From: Ovis canadensis
Taxonomy: Eukaryota; Chordata; Mammalia; Artiodactyla; Bovidae
DNA: 64,000 bases
Direction of reading: 5' to 3'
Assembly: GCF_042477335.2 (NCBI RefSeq)
Contig: NC_091263.1
Location: 72,286,501 to 72,350,500 of the forward strand
The notes below the pieces were generated by a model. It was not told the DNA's origin, made no database searches, and worked only from the letters and a program-made list of their open reading frames with translations. How positions within the stretch are numbered: the first letter of the stretch is position 1; each line of letters opens with the position of its first letter. The position numbers were made by a program, and so were the translations under genes. Positions 1 through 9,567 of the stretch are shown one piece after another.

Positions 1-1075
1 GACACGACTTAGTGAAACACTAGCTGAGGGACTGGCTGAATTACGGGCTCCGGGAATGGGTGATTTAATGTCTCAGTGGACAGGTGAATGAATATTTGAG
101 GATATGGGGAAGTAATTCCTAAGGGAATCAGTGAATTAATGGCTGGGGAATGGATGAATGAGTAGCTGCGGGAACTGGTATGTTAGCAGCTGGAAGAATG
201 GGTGAACGCATGTTTAAGAAAAGGCTGAATTTAGTGGTGGAGAGGACTCATGCATTAGTAGCAGAGGAAATTTGTCGGTTAAAGCTGAGAGAGTGCGTGA
301 ACTAGATGCAGGATCTATGGGTGTATTCGTGGATGAGAGAATGGGTATGTTAATGGATGAGACGATGGCTGCAGCAAACGGCCGAGGCAGAGGGTGAGCT
401 GAGGGCTGAGTGGATGGGTGTAGTCGAATCTCAGGGAATGGGTGAGCTGACGCCTTAGGAGATGGGAGGATGGGGCTGACCAAGTGCGTAAACTAATGCC
501 CGAGGGGATGGCTCCCTTAGTGGCTGAGGGGATCGGGGATTCAAAGGTTGAGGGGATGGGTGGAACCATGGCATGAGGTTATGGGTATATTAATGGAGTG
601 AGTGGATGGATGAATTCCTGGTGAACGAATGGTACATGGTATGGGTGAGTGAATGACCGAGGGGATAGGTGATCAGTAGCTACAAGATGGGTTAATTAAT
701 GGCTGAGGAAATCGGTGAATTAATAGCTGAGCAATTTGTGTATTGGGGCTGAGACAACGGGTGTATTAATGGCTGAGGGTATAGGTGTGATAATGCTATG
801 AGGGACTTGACTTAATGCTAAGGGAATGTTTGAAACCATGGCTGAATGAATGGCTGAGGGAATGGCTGAGTTAACACAAGGGAAGACTGAAGGACTAGGT
901 GTGTTAAGGGAATAAGGGGATGAGAGTATTAGTGACCGAGGGAGTGTGTGTGTTAAGGGCAGAGGAATTGGCTGTATTAGTGGTTTAGGGAATGGGTAAC
1001 TTTATTTTGACTGAGGGAGTAGGGGGGTATTAATGGAAGCGTATGATGAGTGTGGTGCATTAAAGCTTTGTGGGG
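1..1075. repeat. Degenerate ~24-bp minisatellite in a GRIP2 intron
   Basis: About 1 kb is built from diverged units close to taatggctgagggaatgggt plus a few bases. Phrases such as ggctgaggg, aatgggtg, gaatgaatgg and ttaatggctga recur dozens of times with drift, and the spacing is near 24 bp. It begins before the window and stops where ordinary intron sequence leads to the exon at 1152. Confidence 0.75.
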
Positions 1076-1151
1076 TTCTGGGCGTGCCCATTCCTATGCC
1101 CCAGCCCCTGATATGTGCCCCCAACCTCTGATGCATACCCACCCTCCACAG

Positions 1152-1296
1152 ATGAGCAGGAGACCACAGGTGCCATCAGCTACACGGTGGAGCTGAAACG
1201 CTATGGGGGCCCCCTGGGCATCACCATCTCAGGCACAGAGGAGCCTTTCGATCCCATCGTCATCTCGGGCCTCACCAAGCGTGGCCTGGCTGAGAG
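1152..1296 (+). CDS. GRIP2: GRIP2 exon: first half of PDZ6
   Basis: The acceptor ends at 1151 (ccacag) and the donor is AG|gtgagc after 1296. The 145 bp start and end at split codons: an Asp codon at the left and an Arg codon at the right. The translation holds the PDZ6 carboxylate-binding loop GPLGIT, followed by the strand with [13 protein letters not shown]. This matches GRIP-family PDZ6 as I remember it. Confidence 0.93.
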
Positions 1297-4200
1297 GTGA
1301 GCCAGGGCTCTGTGGGCACACACGGGTGAGCCAGGGACCCCATAAGGCAGGAGCTGAGCTTTGGGGTCAGTCAAAACTGGCTCTTAGCTTTGTTCCAGTA
1401 TTGATGGTCTGGGGCCTGTCCTATCCCTCTCTGAACCTCAGTTCCTTAGATGGGGGCTAGCCCCTGGCAGCCATCCCGATTTCAGGTAAGTGCTGGATAA
1501 ATCCCTCCCAGGCAGCTCAGTGGGTAAAGAATCTGCCTGCAATCTAGGAGACGCAGGATGCCATCCAACCGTCTCACCCTCTGTCGTCCCCTTCTCCTCC
1601 TGCCCTCAGTCTTTCCCAGCATCAGGGTCTTTTCAGATGAGTCAGCTCTTCGCATCAGGTGACCAAAGTATTGGAGTTTCAGCTTCAGCATCAGTCCTTC
1701 CAATGAATATTCAGGACTGATTTCCTTTAGGATGGACAAGTTGAATCTCCTTGCAGTCCAAGGGATTCTCAAGAGTCTTCTCCAACACCACAGTTCAAAA
1801 GCATCAATTCTCCAGTGCTCAGCTTGAAAAGACCACATTAGTAATTGGTAGCTAGTTTCTTGCCTGGAGAATCCAATGGACGGAGGAGCTTGGTGGGCTA
1901 CAGTCCACAGGTCACAAAGAGTCGGACACGACTGAGCGACTTTTCACTTTCACTTCACAAGTGGCCTTGCAAACATCCTCAGAATTCATGCTGAACACTG
2001 GTTCCAGAACCTAACTTTGGAGTTGAGCTGGAACAATCCCCTCCCAGATGAAAGACTCGATGCCTCTATTAACACGATCACACTGGCTTTTTTTTTTTAA
2101 AATCCCCCACAGGTGGGTTTACCTGGGGTCATCCAGGCTTGTGCTTTGGGTTTCCTGAGTTCCCGGAGGGCAGGCCCCCCCCCCCCAACTTCAAGTCCCT
2201 AACTCCCGTCCTCTACCCTGTGCCCCCTCCCCAGGACTGGCGCCATCCACGTTGGGGACCGTATCCTGGCCATCAACAGCGTTAGCCTCAAGGGCCGGCC
2301 ACTGAGCGAGGCCATCCACCTCCTGCAGGTGGCTGGCGAGACCGTCACCCTGAAGATCAAGAAGCAGCTAGACCGTGAGCCTCACCCCGCACCCTGGGGG
2401 CCGTCCAGCCCACCTAGGGAGAGAGATCCGTGGGGCACTGTGGCCCGCTTCAAGGGCCCAGCCTCATAAGATGGCTGCTCACCCCATGGAGGTGGGAGGG
2501 TCCCGGGGAAAATGAGGAGCCGAGGCTCGGAGTGATGCGCCCGAGGTCACACAGCCACTGTGCAGCTCTGTGGGCCTGAGCCATGCTCTTCATCACCTCC
2601 TGCCTCGGCCTCCTGCCTCTTAAGGAGCCTGCTTGTTTTCCCTTGCGGCTGTCACTTATACATCCCTCAGTTTCCCCTGTGTTTATCCCCCGTGCTTTGG
2701 TAGGGAGTGGACACGAGTCCAGACTTTGGGGCTCTCCTTTGAATCTGGGCTCCACTGTTGCCCAACATGTGACCTTGGGTGTGTGGTGCAGCTTTCCCAA
2801 AGCCTCACTGTTCCCATCTGTGAAATGGGTGTGCCCACCAGCCTGCCTCCCACCTCACATGTCCACTTGGTCACCCAGGGGCCTGTGATTCCCCAAACCA
2901 GGCCGAAGCAGGGAAACAGACGGACATCTCTGTCTCCAAGGTTGGGAGCCAGTGGCGGTGACACCCGCTCTTCCTCCCAGGCCCCCTCGCACCCCGCAAG
3001 TCGGGCAGCCTCAGCGAAGCCAGTGACGCAGATGAAGACCCGCCAGAGGCGCTGAAAGGTGGTCTGCTGGCAGCCCGATCCTCGCCCACCGTGCCCAGCG
3101 TGGACAGCGCTGTGGAGTCCTGGGGCAGCTCGGCCACAGAGGGTGGCTTTGGGGGCCCAGGTAACGCCTCGGGCCCCTGGACAAGCACGGTACTGTCTCT
3201 GGGCCTTTGCAGGGCCGTGCCCTCCCCCTGCCCCGCCTCCTTGCTCCTCTGCTGGCTCCATCCCTTAGGGACACTTCCTCATGGCAGAGCTGATCGGGCC
3301 CGGTCAGCCATTCTGACGACCCCTCACCCTCAGAGCGGGGACCGCAGGCCTTCTTGGACTTTGATTGGCATCCGTGGCACAAAGCTGCCCATTCAGATCT
3401 CCCCCATGAGGCTTGAGACTAAGGGGTCTGGCTTCTGCCTCCTCCCTTCCCAGCCCAGTGGCTGGCACGCAGCAAGTGTTCAGTGCTGATTGTATCCCAT
3501 CAAAGACAGGAAGGCAGAAAGCCCTCTGCTATCCCTCCTATGAGACCCACTTGGGAGGCCACCCCCCAGGACACGTGCCCCCCTGCCCAATGCAAGTGGA
3601 GACCCATGGGCGGCCTTGGGGGATGTCTGAATTTTGTGATCTCTCTGACCCAGAACTGCAGGGGACTCCCCAAGGCCCAGCTCAGGGAGAAGTGGGGTGA
3701 GGCCTCGAGGTAGTCTCAGGGGCCCTTGGCCCTGGTCACCCCTCACTGCGTGTCTGCCCGCTTTGTTTGAACTTCCCCATCTGTAGCCCTGGGTCAGTGT
3801 CACCCCACAGGGCAGGACCTTCAGGGCAGGGGGAAGGGGATGGTCAAGAGTGGACCCCTTCTCAGGCAGGGCTTGGCCACGCTGAGCCCCATGGAGCTGG
3901 GACAGGGTCCTGGAGGTCTGGCATTCACTCTGCTGATGGTCACGGGGTTCTAGGGTAGGGGCCTGGGTGGTCCAGCAAGCCCAGAGGAGGCAAAGACCTC
4001 TCCCAGGCCACCCCGCTAGGCTGCAGGTGGGGCAGGAAGGAGGGCCAGCGGGGCACACGGAGAGGATGTTCGACGCCCTCTCTCTCCCCCCGGCCAGGTT
4101 CCTACACTCCACAGGTGGCAGCTCGGGCCGTGACCCCTCAGGAGTGGCGGTCCAGCCGGCTGAGAAGCAGTCCCCCCCTGACCGAGCCCCGGAGGACGAG

Positions 4201-6251
4201 CTATACCCCAGGCCCTGCCAATGAGAGCTTCCCTGAGGAGGAGGAGGAGGAGGAGGACTGGGAGCCACCCACTAGGTCTGTGGGGGGTGGGGGGCACCCC
4301 AGGGGAGGAGGCAGGCTTGGCCTCTTGGCTGGGATGGGCTTAGGGAGCTGGTCCCTGTGCCTGGGCGGTGGGTGTGATGGATGAGTCTCGTGTGGCCCCC
4401 AGGAGAGGCACCTCCCGGGAGAGGAGAGCAAGCGTGGAGCAGAGCTGTTTCCATTTCAGGAGGCCCAGGTAGGGGGCAGGGAGGCAGCCTGGTTGACTCC
4501 CCCACCCCACTCCGTGTCTGGCGATCCGCTCTTCTCAGAACCTGAGACGTTGAATCCGGACCCTCCCGACTTGGCCCAGATGGCAGTGGCCCCCTGGGGT
4601 GGCTGTGGTCATGAGCGCAGCCCTGGGCCATGGGTGTGATGCTGTTTGTGGCAGCGTCTTCAGGGGAATTCAGCTGCCCACTGCTCCTGTGAGGAGCGAT
4701 CCCAGGGAGTCCCAGCTGCCCTCTTCCCATCTCCGTGGGAAGTGCTTTCGACCCGGCCGTGCCTGCTGCCGAGAGTGCCGTCCCCTCCCCTTTCTGGGCC
4801 GACGCCTGCTCATCCATCAGACCAGGCTCAAGGTCCCCTCCCTGAGTCTCATAAGGAAGAGGCCTGCGTCCCTCTGCTGAAACCCATGGCCGTGCGCATG
4901 AGCATGCTGGTGGCTCTGGCCGCCTCGGGTCTCCCTGTTAATGGCCTGGCTGTCGAGTCTTCTAGCGCTAACTGGCGCCGCTAACTCAGCCTGGCACCCA
5001 GTAGCTTCATGCACACACGCCGTGAGATCAGGGCCCTCACCTTAGTCCCCTCCGTGGCCCTGCACCCAGGAGAGGGCCTGGCTCAGCGCGTCTGTAGAAT
5101 GGACTTGAACGCAGCGCACGGCCCTCAGTCTCCGTCTTCTCATCTCTGAAATGGGAAGGCAAGGGGGCCGCCCCTTTTGTATCATCGTCCTGGCGGCTCC
5201 CCAGGAGATGAAAGCCTGGGTGCCTTCCGGAGAGAGAGAGAGTGCTTTGCACACCACGGCACACTTGATAACGGCTGGGGCTGTGTCGATAGTGAAGGGC
5301 GTTGCAGGCAGTGAAGCAGGAAACTGTGGCTTGTTGAGTTCTGATGGGGCCCGAGTCTAGAGCCGAGAAGGGGCCCAACCTCCTGTGATAGAAATCGCGG
5401 GGGCGGCCCTTTCCCCAGCCCAGACCCTCCATCCTCATCCGTCCGTGTCCACGCCGGCTCCAGCTGCGTCTGTCACTGTCCTGTGACGCCTTGTGTCTGG
5501 GCGGGGAGGGGAGGCCAGGGGCTGTCCTCCAGGGCCGCACCATGGATCTCCTCTCTTGTCTGTCTCTCTGTCCGTCTGTCTGTCCGTCTGTCTCTCTCCC
5601 CAGGCGTCCTGTGTCACCGCTCTCCGCCCCGTCTCATCTGCCCCCGTTCTAGCCGCTCACCGCCAGTCCCGGTGGCCCCTCACTGCGTCTCCCCCCCATT
5701 CTGTGTCACCAGCCACTGCCCTGGGGCCCCAGCACTGCCGCCGAGGACACCTGCCTTCCAGCCCGCCCGCCTGCCCACCCTCTGGCCCCCCCTGAGCCCA
5801 GCGCAGGGTCCCCAGGGCCTGGAAGACGCCTCAGACCCCTGCCCGCCCGCCCGCCCCTGGGAGTTGACGCTCTCTGGTTCCTACGTTGCAGCCCAGCCCC
5901 TGGCCCCGGCCGCGAGGAGGGCTTCTGGCGCACGTTCGGGGAGGCCCTCGAAGACCTGGAGTCGTGCGGTCAGTCGGAGCTGCTGAGGGAGCTGGAGGTG
6001 CGTGTGCCCGTGGGAGGCAGCACGGTGGTGGCACTGTGCTCCCGTGCAGTGTGTGTGAATGCACGCACTGGCCTCCTCTGGGGGAAGGCGCTGCACACAC
6101 GCACGATGGGCACATGTGCGACCGGGCATGTGCAGCTGCGAGCATGCTTGGAGCATGTGTGTGCACACGTGTAAGCATGCTCAGGCATGCACAGTGCAGC
6201 ATGTTGTCGCAGCGCGTGTCCGGGTGTGCGCATGTCGATGCAGAAGGGCAG

Positions 6252-6291
<40 letters not shown>

Positions 6292-7458
6292 GTGGTGTGA
6301 CATGGCTGTGAGCCTGCCCAGGGGAAGCTTCTGGATGTCAGCATCGGTAACAGCAGGCAGTGCGGGGCTGGGAGGTGAGCGTGGCTGCAGTGAGGTCTGC
6401 GTCCCCCATGCTGGGGCAGGCTGCCGGGGAGACGCAGGCGGGGTCCTCACGGGTCGCTCCTGGAGCGCCTGCCCGCTCCGAGATCAGTGATCTGCACTCT
6501 GTGTCTGTGCTTCGTGCCGTGCTTTGCTCCTTGGATTTTTGATTGAGCTTTTTTTCGCTGTTAGTCTTGCCAAGTGCTTGGCTCATCAGAGTCAAGTTTC
6601 AGGTCTATGCATTCTCGCTCACGCTCCACTGGTGTTTCGTCTAACCCTTTTGCGCATTTTGCTTCCATATCCCCTTCCTTCTACTCTGCTTGTGTTTTAA
6701 GTCCTGATACTTTTCCTGGTTTCTCAACTCCTTAATTTTCAGTCTTTCTTGCTTCCTGACATATAAAGATACAGATTTACCTGTAAGCCCTTGCTTGACT
6801 GCATCCCATAAACTTTAAGTTTGTGGTACTTTTATGGTCTATTCAATTCCTAATATTTAAAAAATTTCCATTGTGATTTCTACTGAAGCCCTTTAATTAC
6901 ACTTCTAGAAGCGGGGTGTTTGGTTTTGGAGCTGCATATATTTGGTTTCATTTTTTGACGCCAACGTTAAAACCTGTTCACACTGGGTTGTGAAAGTGCA
7001 TTCGATTTGATCCTAACTCTTGGGAGTTTTTGTAAGACTTCTTTCTTGGTGGCCAAGGATGTGATCAGCTTTAGTAACTGTTTCGGATACACTTGCCAAA
7101 GTTTGCTGATGGCAGACAGAGCGGGAAGCGTCTGAGTGGAGGGCTGTGTCCCCTCAGGCATCCATCATGACAGGCACCGTGCAGAGCGTGGCCCCGGAGG
7201 GCAGGCCCGGCCACGGGCCCTGGAGGAGGAGCCGGGAGCTACGAGCCTCCCCCGAAGAGACGCAGGAGCTGCTGCTGCCCACGCCCGTGGAGATGCACAA
7301 GGTGGGTGCTGAGGCTCGGGGTGCGCGGGAGGCCAGGGCGCATGTCCTGATGCGGCCCCAGGTGGACCCCACTCCTTTCCAGGCTTCATTCTCCTCCACC
7401 AGTAACACACAAGATTAGGTAGAAGGGAGAGTTTTCCCAAACTCCTGCCATTTGGGTG

Positions 7459-7490
<32 letters not shown>

Positions 7491-9567
7491 TGATGCTTTT
7501 CTTTAAGTGGACTCACTTTTATCCCACTTAAGTGATTGTGTGTGTGAGTATATACAATATGTAAGCTTGTCGCGTGTGTGTGTATATATATGTGTGGCAG
7601 TGGTGGTTTAATCACTCAGTCGAGTCCAACTCTCTATGACCCCATGGACTGTAGCCTGCCAGGCTCCTCTGTCCGTGGCATTCTCCAGGCAAGAATACTG
7701 GAGTGGGTTGCCACTTCCTATTCCAGGGGATCTTCCCGACCCAGGGATCGAAACAGCGTCTCTTGCGTCTCCTGCATTGGCAGGCGGATTCATTACCACT
7801 AGCGCCACCAGGGAAGCCCATATCTGTGTATGCGTGCATGTATATCACTACTTAAAGGAAAGGCCAGCATTTCTGTCGACTAGGCTACAGTCTAGGAAAA
7901 TAAAATACACAGGAGGAAAGAGACCTCTCGCCCCATAATCGCCTTCAGAGGGTTCTGAGCTCTTTGGTGGGTGGGGCAATGGGAAGTGTCAGAGGCTGGG
8001 AGCGCACATGGCACCCTGTGGAGATGCTGTTCTGGTGTGGAAGTGGGAAGACTGGAAAGGAGTGTAAGGGAACTCTGTTCCTGTGGCTTCCGCGGTGACT
8101 GAGTGCTGCACACTGAGGGGCCCCAGAGGTTGGGGGGGCATCCAGGTGGGCGGGGGCTGAGTCCGAGAGGCATCCGATGCCCGCCCAAGGGACTTGGGCA
8201 CCTGTGGGATGCTGGGGGAAGGTCAGGGCTCCAGAGGCCCCCTCCTCTGGCTCCCAGGTGACGCTGCACAAGGACCCCGTGCGGAGTGACTTCGGTTTCA
8301 GCGTCTCCGACGGCCTCCTGGAAAAGGGCGTCTACGTCCACAGCGTGCGCCCTGATGGGCCAGCCCAGCGAGGGGGTCTCCGGCCCTTTGACCGGGTTCT
8401 CCAGGTAACGCCGGGGTGGGGGTACCTTTGATGGAGTGGTCTTCCCTAGCCCCAGGGTGGGGAGAAAGCCCAGCGTCTACCCTGGCTGAGTGGCCTTGGG
8501 CAGGTGGCTTCCCGTCTCTGAGAGCCAGCTGCTTCATCTGAGAGAAGGGGCTGACCGCACAGTTACATCAGTGAGGTTAGGCTAAGTTATGCTGCGGTAA
8601 CAAGCCCACATCCCAGTGGTTTTTAAGTACTGCTTGCCTGAAATATTTCTATTTTAGTTTTGGCTGTGCTCGCTGTTGGTGGCTGTGCTCAGGCTTTCCC
8701 TAGTGGGGGCGCATGGACTTCTCACTGCCGTGGCTTCTCTCGTTGCAGAGCCCAGGCTGTAGGATATGCTGGTGGCTTCAGTAGCCGGAGCACGCAGGCT
8801 CAGTAGCCGGAGCACGCTGGCTCAGTAGCTGGAGCACGCAGGCTCAGTAGCCGGAGCACGCTGGCTTAGTTGCCCTGTGGCATGTGGGATCTTCCTGGAC
8901 CGGGGATTGAACCCAGGTCCCCTGCATCACCGGGCAGATTCTTAGCCACTGGACCAACAGAGAAGTCACCAGATCTCAGTGATTTAATGCACGTGGACAT
9001 TTATTTGTCACGTCTCCTATACGTCCACTGCGGGTCTTATTCCACCTGGGCTCGGGGAGGGTCCACCCTCTAGGAAGTGCCCCAGACTCCATGGCAACTA
9101 AGTCATGCGATCTCACAGCAAGGGAGTCTGGGAAATGTGAGTGGGCACCCCCTTGCTCATGCCCCTGCTGGGCAGGAGGCTCAGCGTGTGGTCTGCTTGT
9201 GATGTTAACAAACAGAGAGAAGGTGCAGGTGTTGGAGGGTGAAGGGTGCGTGGAAGGGTTAAGAGAGTTACATGGGAGTGCCCGCCTCTGTGTCAGTGTG
9301 CAGAACGACATGTGTCCGGGCCGGGCAGGGTCTGTGTGTTGGGAAGTCCTCACCCGCTTGAGCCCAGGCTGAGTGGGCGCCATCTGCCCTGTGGGTGTGC
9401 TTGTGCAGGTCAACCACGTCCGCACACGGGACCTTGACTGCTGCCTGGCCGTGCCGCTCCTGGCCGACGCGGGCGATGTCGTGGAGCTGATCATCAGCCG
9501 CAACCCGCTGGCCCAGACCAGCCGGTCCCCGCGAGCGCCCGGCCCCAGTGGCCCACGGATGCTCTGA
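1152..9567 (+). CDS. GRIP2: GRIP2, C-terminal ~399 residues (eight exons, partial gene)
   Basis: Seen: eight exons with AG/GT borders join in one frame at 1152-1296, 2235-2374, 2981-3160, 4098-4275, 5892-5997, 7158-7301, 8258-8404 and 9409-9567. They encode a PDZ domain, a Ser/Pro/acidic linker and a final PDZ domain. Known: GRIP proteins are seven-PDZ scaffolds at excitatory synapses. PDZ4-5 (not in this window) bind the AMPA receptor GluA2/3 tail, PDZ6 binds Eph/ephrin-B and liprin-type ligands, and PDZ7 of GRIP1 binds GRASP-1. Inference: this is GRIP2 rather than GRIP1, because the converging neighbour is SLC6A6, as on human 3p25. The 5' part, with PDZ1-5 and the promoter, lies left of the window. 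No frameshift or premature stop is visible. Confidence 0.93.
1297..2234 (+). other. GRIP2 intron within PDZ6
   Basis: The intron holds a chimeric SINE/BovB block at about 1508-1965, a short T run near 2090 and a C run at about 2178-2187. Nothing else was recognised. Confidence 0.8.
1508..1965. mobile_element. Bov-tA SINE whose middle is replaced by antisense BovB
   Basis: Positions 1508-1556 match the first part of a + strand Bov-tA SINE (cagctcagtgggtaaagaat). Positions ~1557-1825 are antisense BovB 3' sequence (caaccgtctcaccctctgtc, then catcagtccttccaatga). Positions ~1853-1965 return to the SINE 3' part (tcttgcctggagaatccaat, agagtcggacacgactgagc). The middle ~60 bp of the SINE are missing, so this is not a simple insertion. 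Confidence 0.75.
2235..2374 (+). CDS. GRIP2: GRIP2 exon: second half of PDZ6
   Basis: The acceptor is ccccag| before 2235 and the donor C|gtgagc follows 2374. The 140 bp continue the Arg codon, then read [14 protein letters not shown], the PDZ alpha-helix stretch LSEAIHLLQ and the last strand [10 protein letters not shown]. This completes PDZ6. Confidence 0.93.
2375..2980 (+). other. GRIP2 intron with two MIR-like remnants
   Basis: Positions ~2500-2580 (+) contain aggtcacacagcca. Positions ~2745-2845 (-) contain tgtgaccttggg and cccatctgtgaaatggg. Both are core phrases of the old MIR SINE. Confidence 0.55.
2981..3160 (+). CDS. GRIP2: GRIP2 exon: Ser/Gly-rich linker after PDZ6
   Basis: The acceptor is tcccag| before 2981 and the donor G|gtaacg follows 3160 (180 bp). 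The product is low in predicted structure and rich in Ser, Gly, Asp and Glu, with the segments [18 protein letters not shown] and [17 protein letters not shown]. It lies in the long linker between PDZ6 and PDZ7. Identification rests on reading frame, phase and similarity to remembered GRIP2. Confidence 0.9.
3161..4097 (+). other. GRIP2 intron, no feature recognised
   Basis: GC-rich unique-looking intron. I saw no mobile element or extra exon with credible splice sites. Confidence 0.6.
4098..4275 (+). CDS. GRIP2: GRIP2 exon: linker with a run of seven Glu
   Basis: The acceptor is ggccag| before 4098 and the donor AG|gtctgt follows 4275 (178 bp). The product is basic and Pro-rich at first ([12 protein letters not shown]), then acidic, with seven Glu codons in a row, all GAG, ending in DWEPPT. 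The donor gtctgt is weaker than its neighbours. The GAG run is a coding microsatellite, so its length may vary between animals. Confidence 0.88.
4276..5891 (+). other. GRIP2 intron, no mobile element recognised
   Basis: GC-rich intron. A short ctgt-rich tract lies at 5556-5598 (repeated ctgtctgtc). No additional exon could be supported. Confidence 0.6.
5892..5997 (+). CDS. GRIP2: GRIP2 exon: linker helix segment before PDZ7
   Basis: The acceptor is gttgcag| before 5892 and the donor GAG|gtgcgt follows 5997 (106 bp). The exon completes a split Ser codon and reads [18 protein letters not shown] then [10 protein letters not shown]. This amphipathic acidic stretch is likely helical and resembles the conserved GRIP segment ahead of the last PDZ domain. 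Confidence 0.9.
6253..6284. repeat. (TG)16 microsatellite
   Basis: Sixteen uninterrupted TG units, directly read. It is preceded by ~140 bp rich in tgtg, gcatgc and cacacgtg words. Confidence 0.95.
6540..7110 (-). mobile_element. Old L1 ORF2 fragment, antisense
   Basis: AT-rich sequence unlike the flanks. Phrases such as gactgcatcccataaacttt and ccaaggatgtgatcagcttt match the antisense reading of the L1 reverse transcriptase region. It is strongly diverged. Confidence 0.6.
7158..7301 (+). CDS. GRIP2: GRIP2 exon: linker leading into PDZ7
   Basis: The acceptor is ccctcag| before 7158 and the donor AAG|gtgggt follows 7301. The exon is 144 bp, exactly 48 codons, phase 0 at both ends. It encodes ASIMTGTVQ, a basic stretch, then [12 protein letters not shown], the usual lead into PDZ7. 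Because it is symmetric in phase, skipping it would keep the frame. Confidence 0.91.
7459..7488. repeat. (CA)15 microsatellite
   Basis: Directly read run of CA units. Confidence 0.95.
7604..7819 (-). mobile_element. Bov-tA/Bov-A2 SINE
   Basis: Near full-length antisense copy. It starts tcactcagtcgagtccaact, has aagaatactggagtgggttg in the middle, and ends with the tRNA-derived start gccaccagggaagccc. Confidence 0.9.
8258..8404 (+). CDS. GRIP2: GRIP2 exon: first part of PDZ7
   Basis: The acceptor is ctcccag| before 8258 and the donor CAG|gtaacg follows 8404 (147 bp, 49 codons, phase 0 at both ends). It reads [19 protein letters not shown], where DFGFSV takes the place of the usual carboxylate-binding loop, then [13 protein letters not shown] and RPFDRVLQ. 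In GRIP1, PDZ7 has an atypical groove and binds GRASP-1; the same role here is inferred. Confidence 0.94.
8625..8972 (-). mobile_element. CHR-type tRNA-derived SINE, antisense, with internal VNTR
   Basis: It starts with the tail ttttagttttggctgtgct and ends with the antisense tRNA-like head (ggggattgaacccaggtcc, gattcttagccactggacc). This matches the CHR SINE family of cetartiodactyls. The body contains four copies of a 22-bp unit. Confidence 0.8.
8774..8862. repeat. 22-bp tandem repeat inside the CHR SINE
   Basis: Four units close to ggctcagtagccggagcacg plus ca or ct. The unit ends alternate acgca / acgct / acgca / acgct, which suggests the latest step duplicated a 44-bp pair. Confidence 0.9.
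9409..9567 (+). CDS. GRIP2: GRIP2 last coding exon: end of PDZ7, C-terminal tail and stop
   Basis: The acceptor is tgtgcag| before 9409. There are 52 codons and a TGA at 9565-9567. It reads [18 protein letters not shown], the helix [11 protein letters not shown] that ends PDZ7, and a short Ser/Pro/Arg tail ending in GPRML. Confidence 0.93.
   Translation, partial: VNHVRTRDLDCCLAVPLLADAGDVVELIISRNPLAQTSRSPRAPGPSGPRML

Larger units (their letters stand above)
5998..7157 (+). other. GRIP2 intron with TG repeat and old antisense L1
   Basis: It holds an alternating purine-pyrimidine stretch (6110-6250), a (TG)16 tract at 6253-6284, and L1-like antisense sequence from ~6540 to ~7110. Confidence 0.65.
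7302..8257 (+). other. GRIP2 intron with a CA repeat and a Bov-tA SINE
   Basis: A (CA)n tract lies at 7459-7488, followed by a tgtg/tata stretch, an antisense SINE at 7604-7819, and unique sequence up to the PDZ7 exon. Confidence 0.75.
8405..9408 (+). other. Last GRIP2 intron
   Basis: It holds a CHR-type antisense SINE with an internal minisatellite (8625-8972). The rest is unique-looking. Confidence 0.7.

Noticed and set aside
8774..8862. Regularly spaced repeat as a CRISPR-like array
   Set aside because: Units are directly adjacent without spacers, inside a SINE, in a mammalian intron.
9400..9560. GC-rich block as a CpG island or promoter
   Set aside because: It coincides with the last GRIP2 coding exon. 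Both genes have their 5' ends outside the window and nothing here looks like a promoter.
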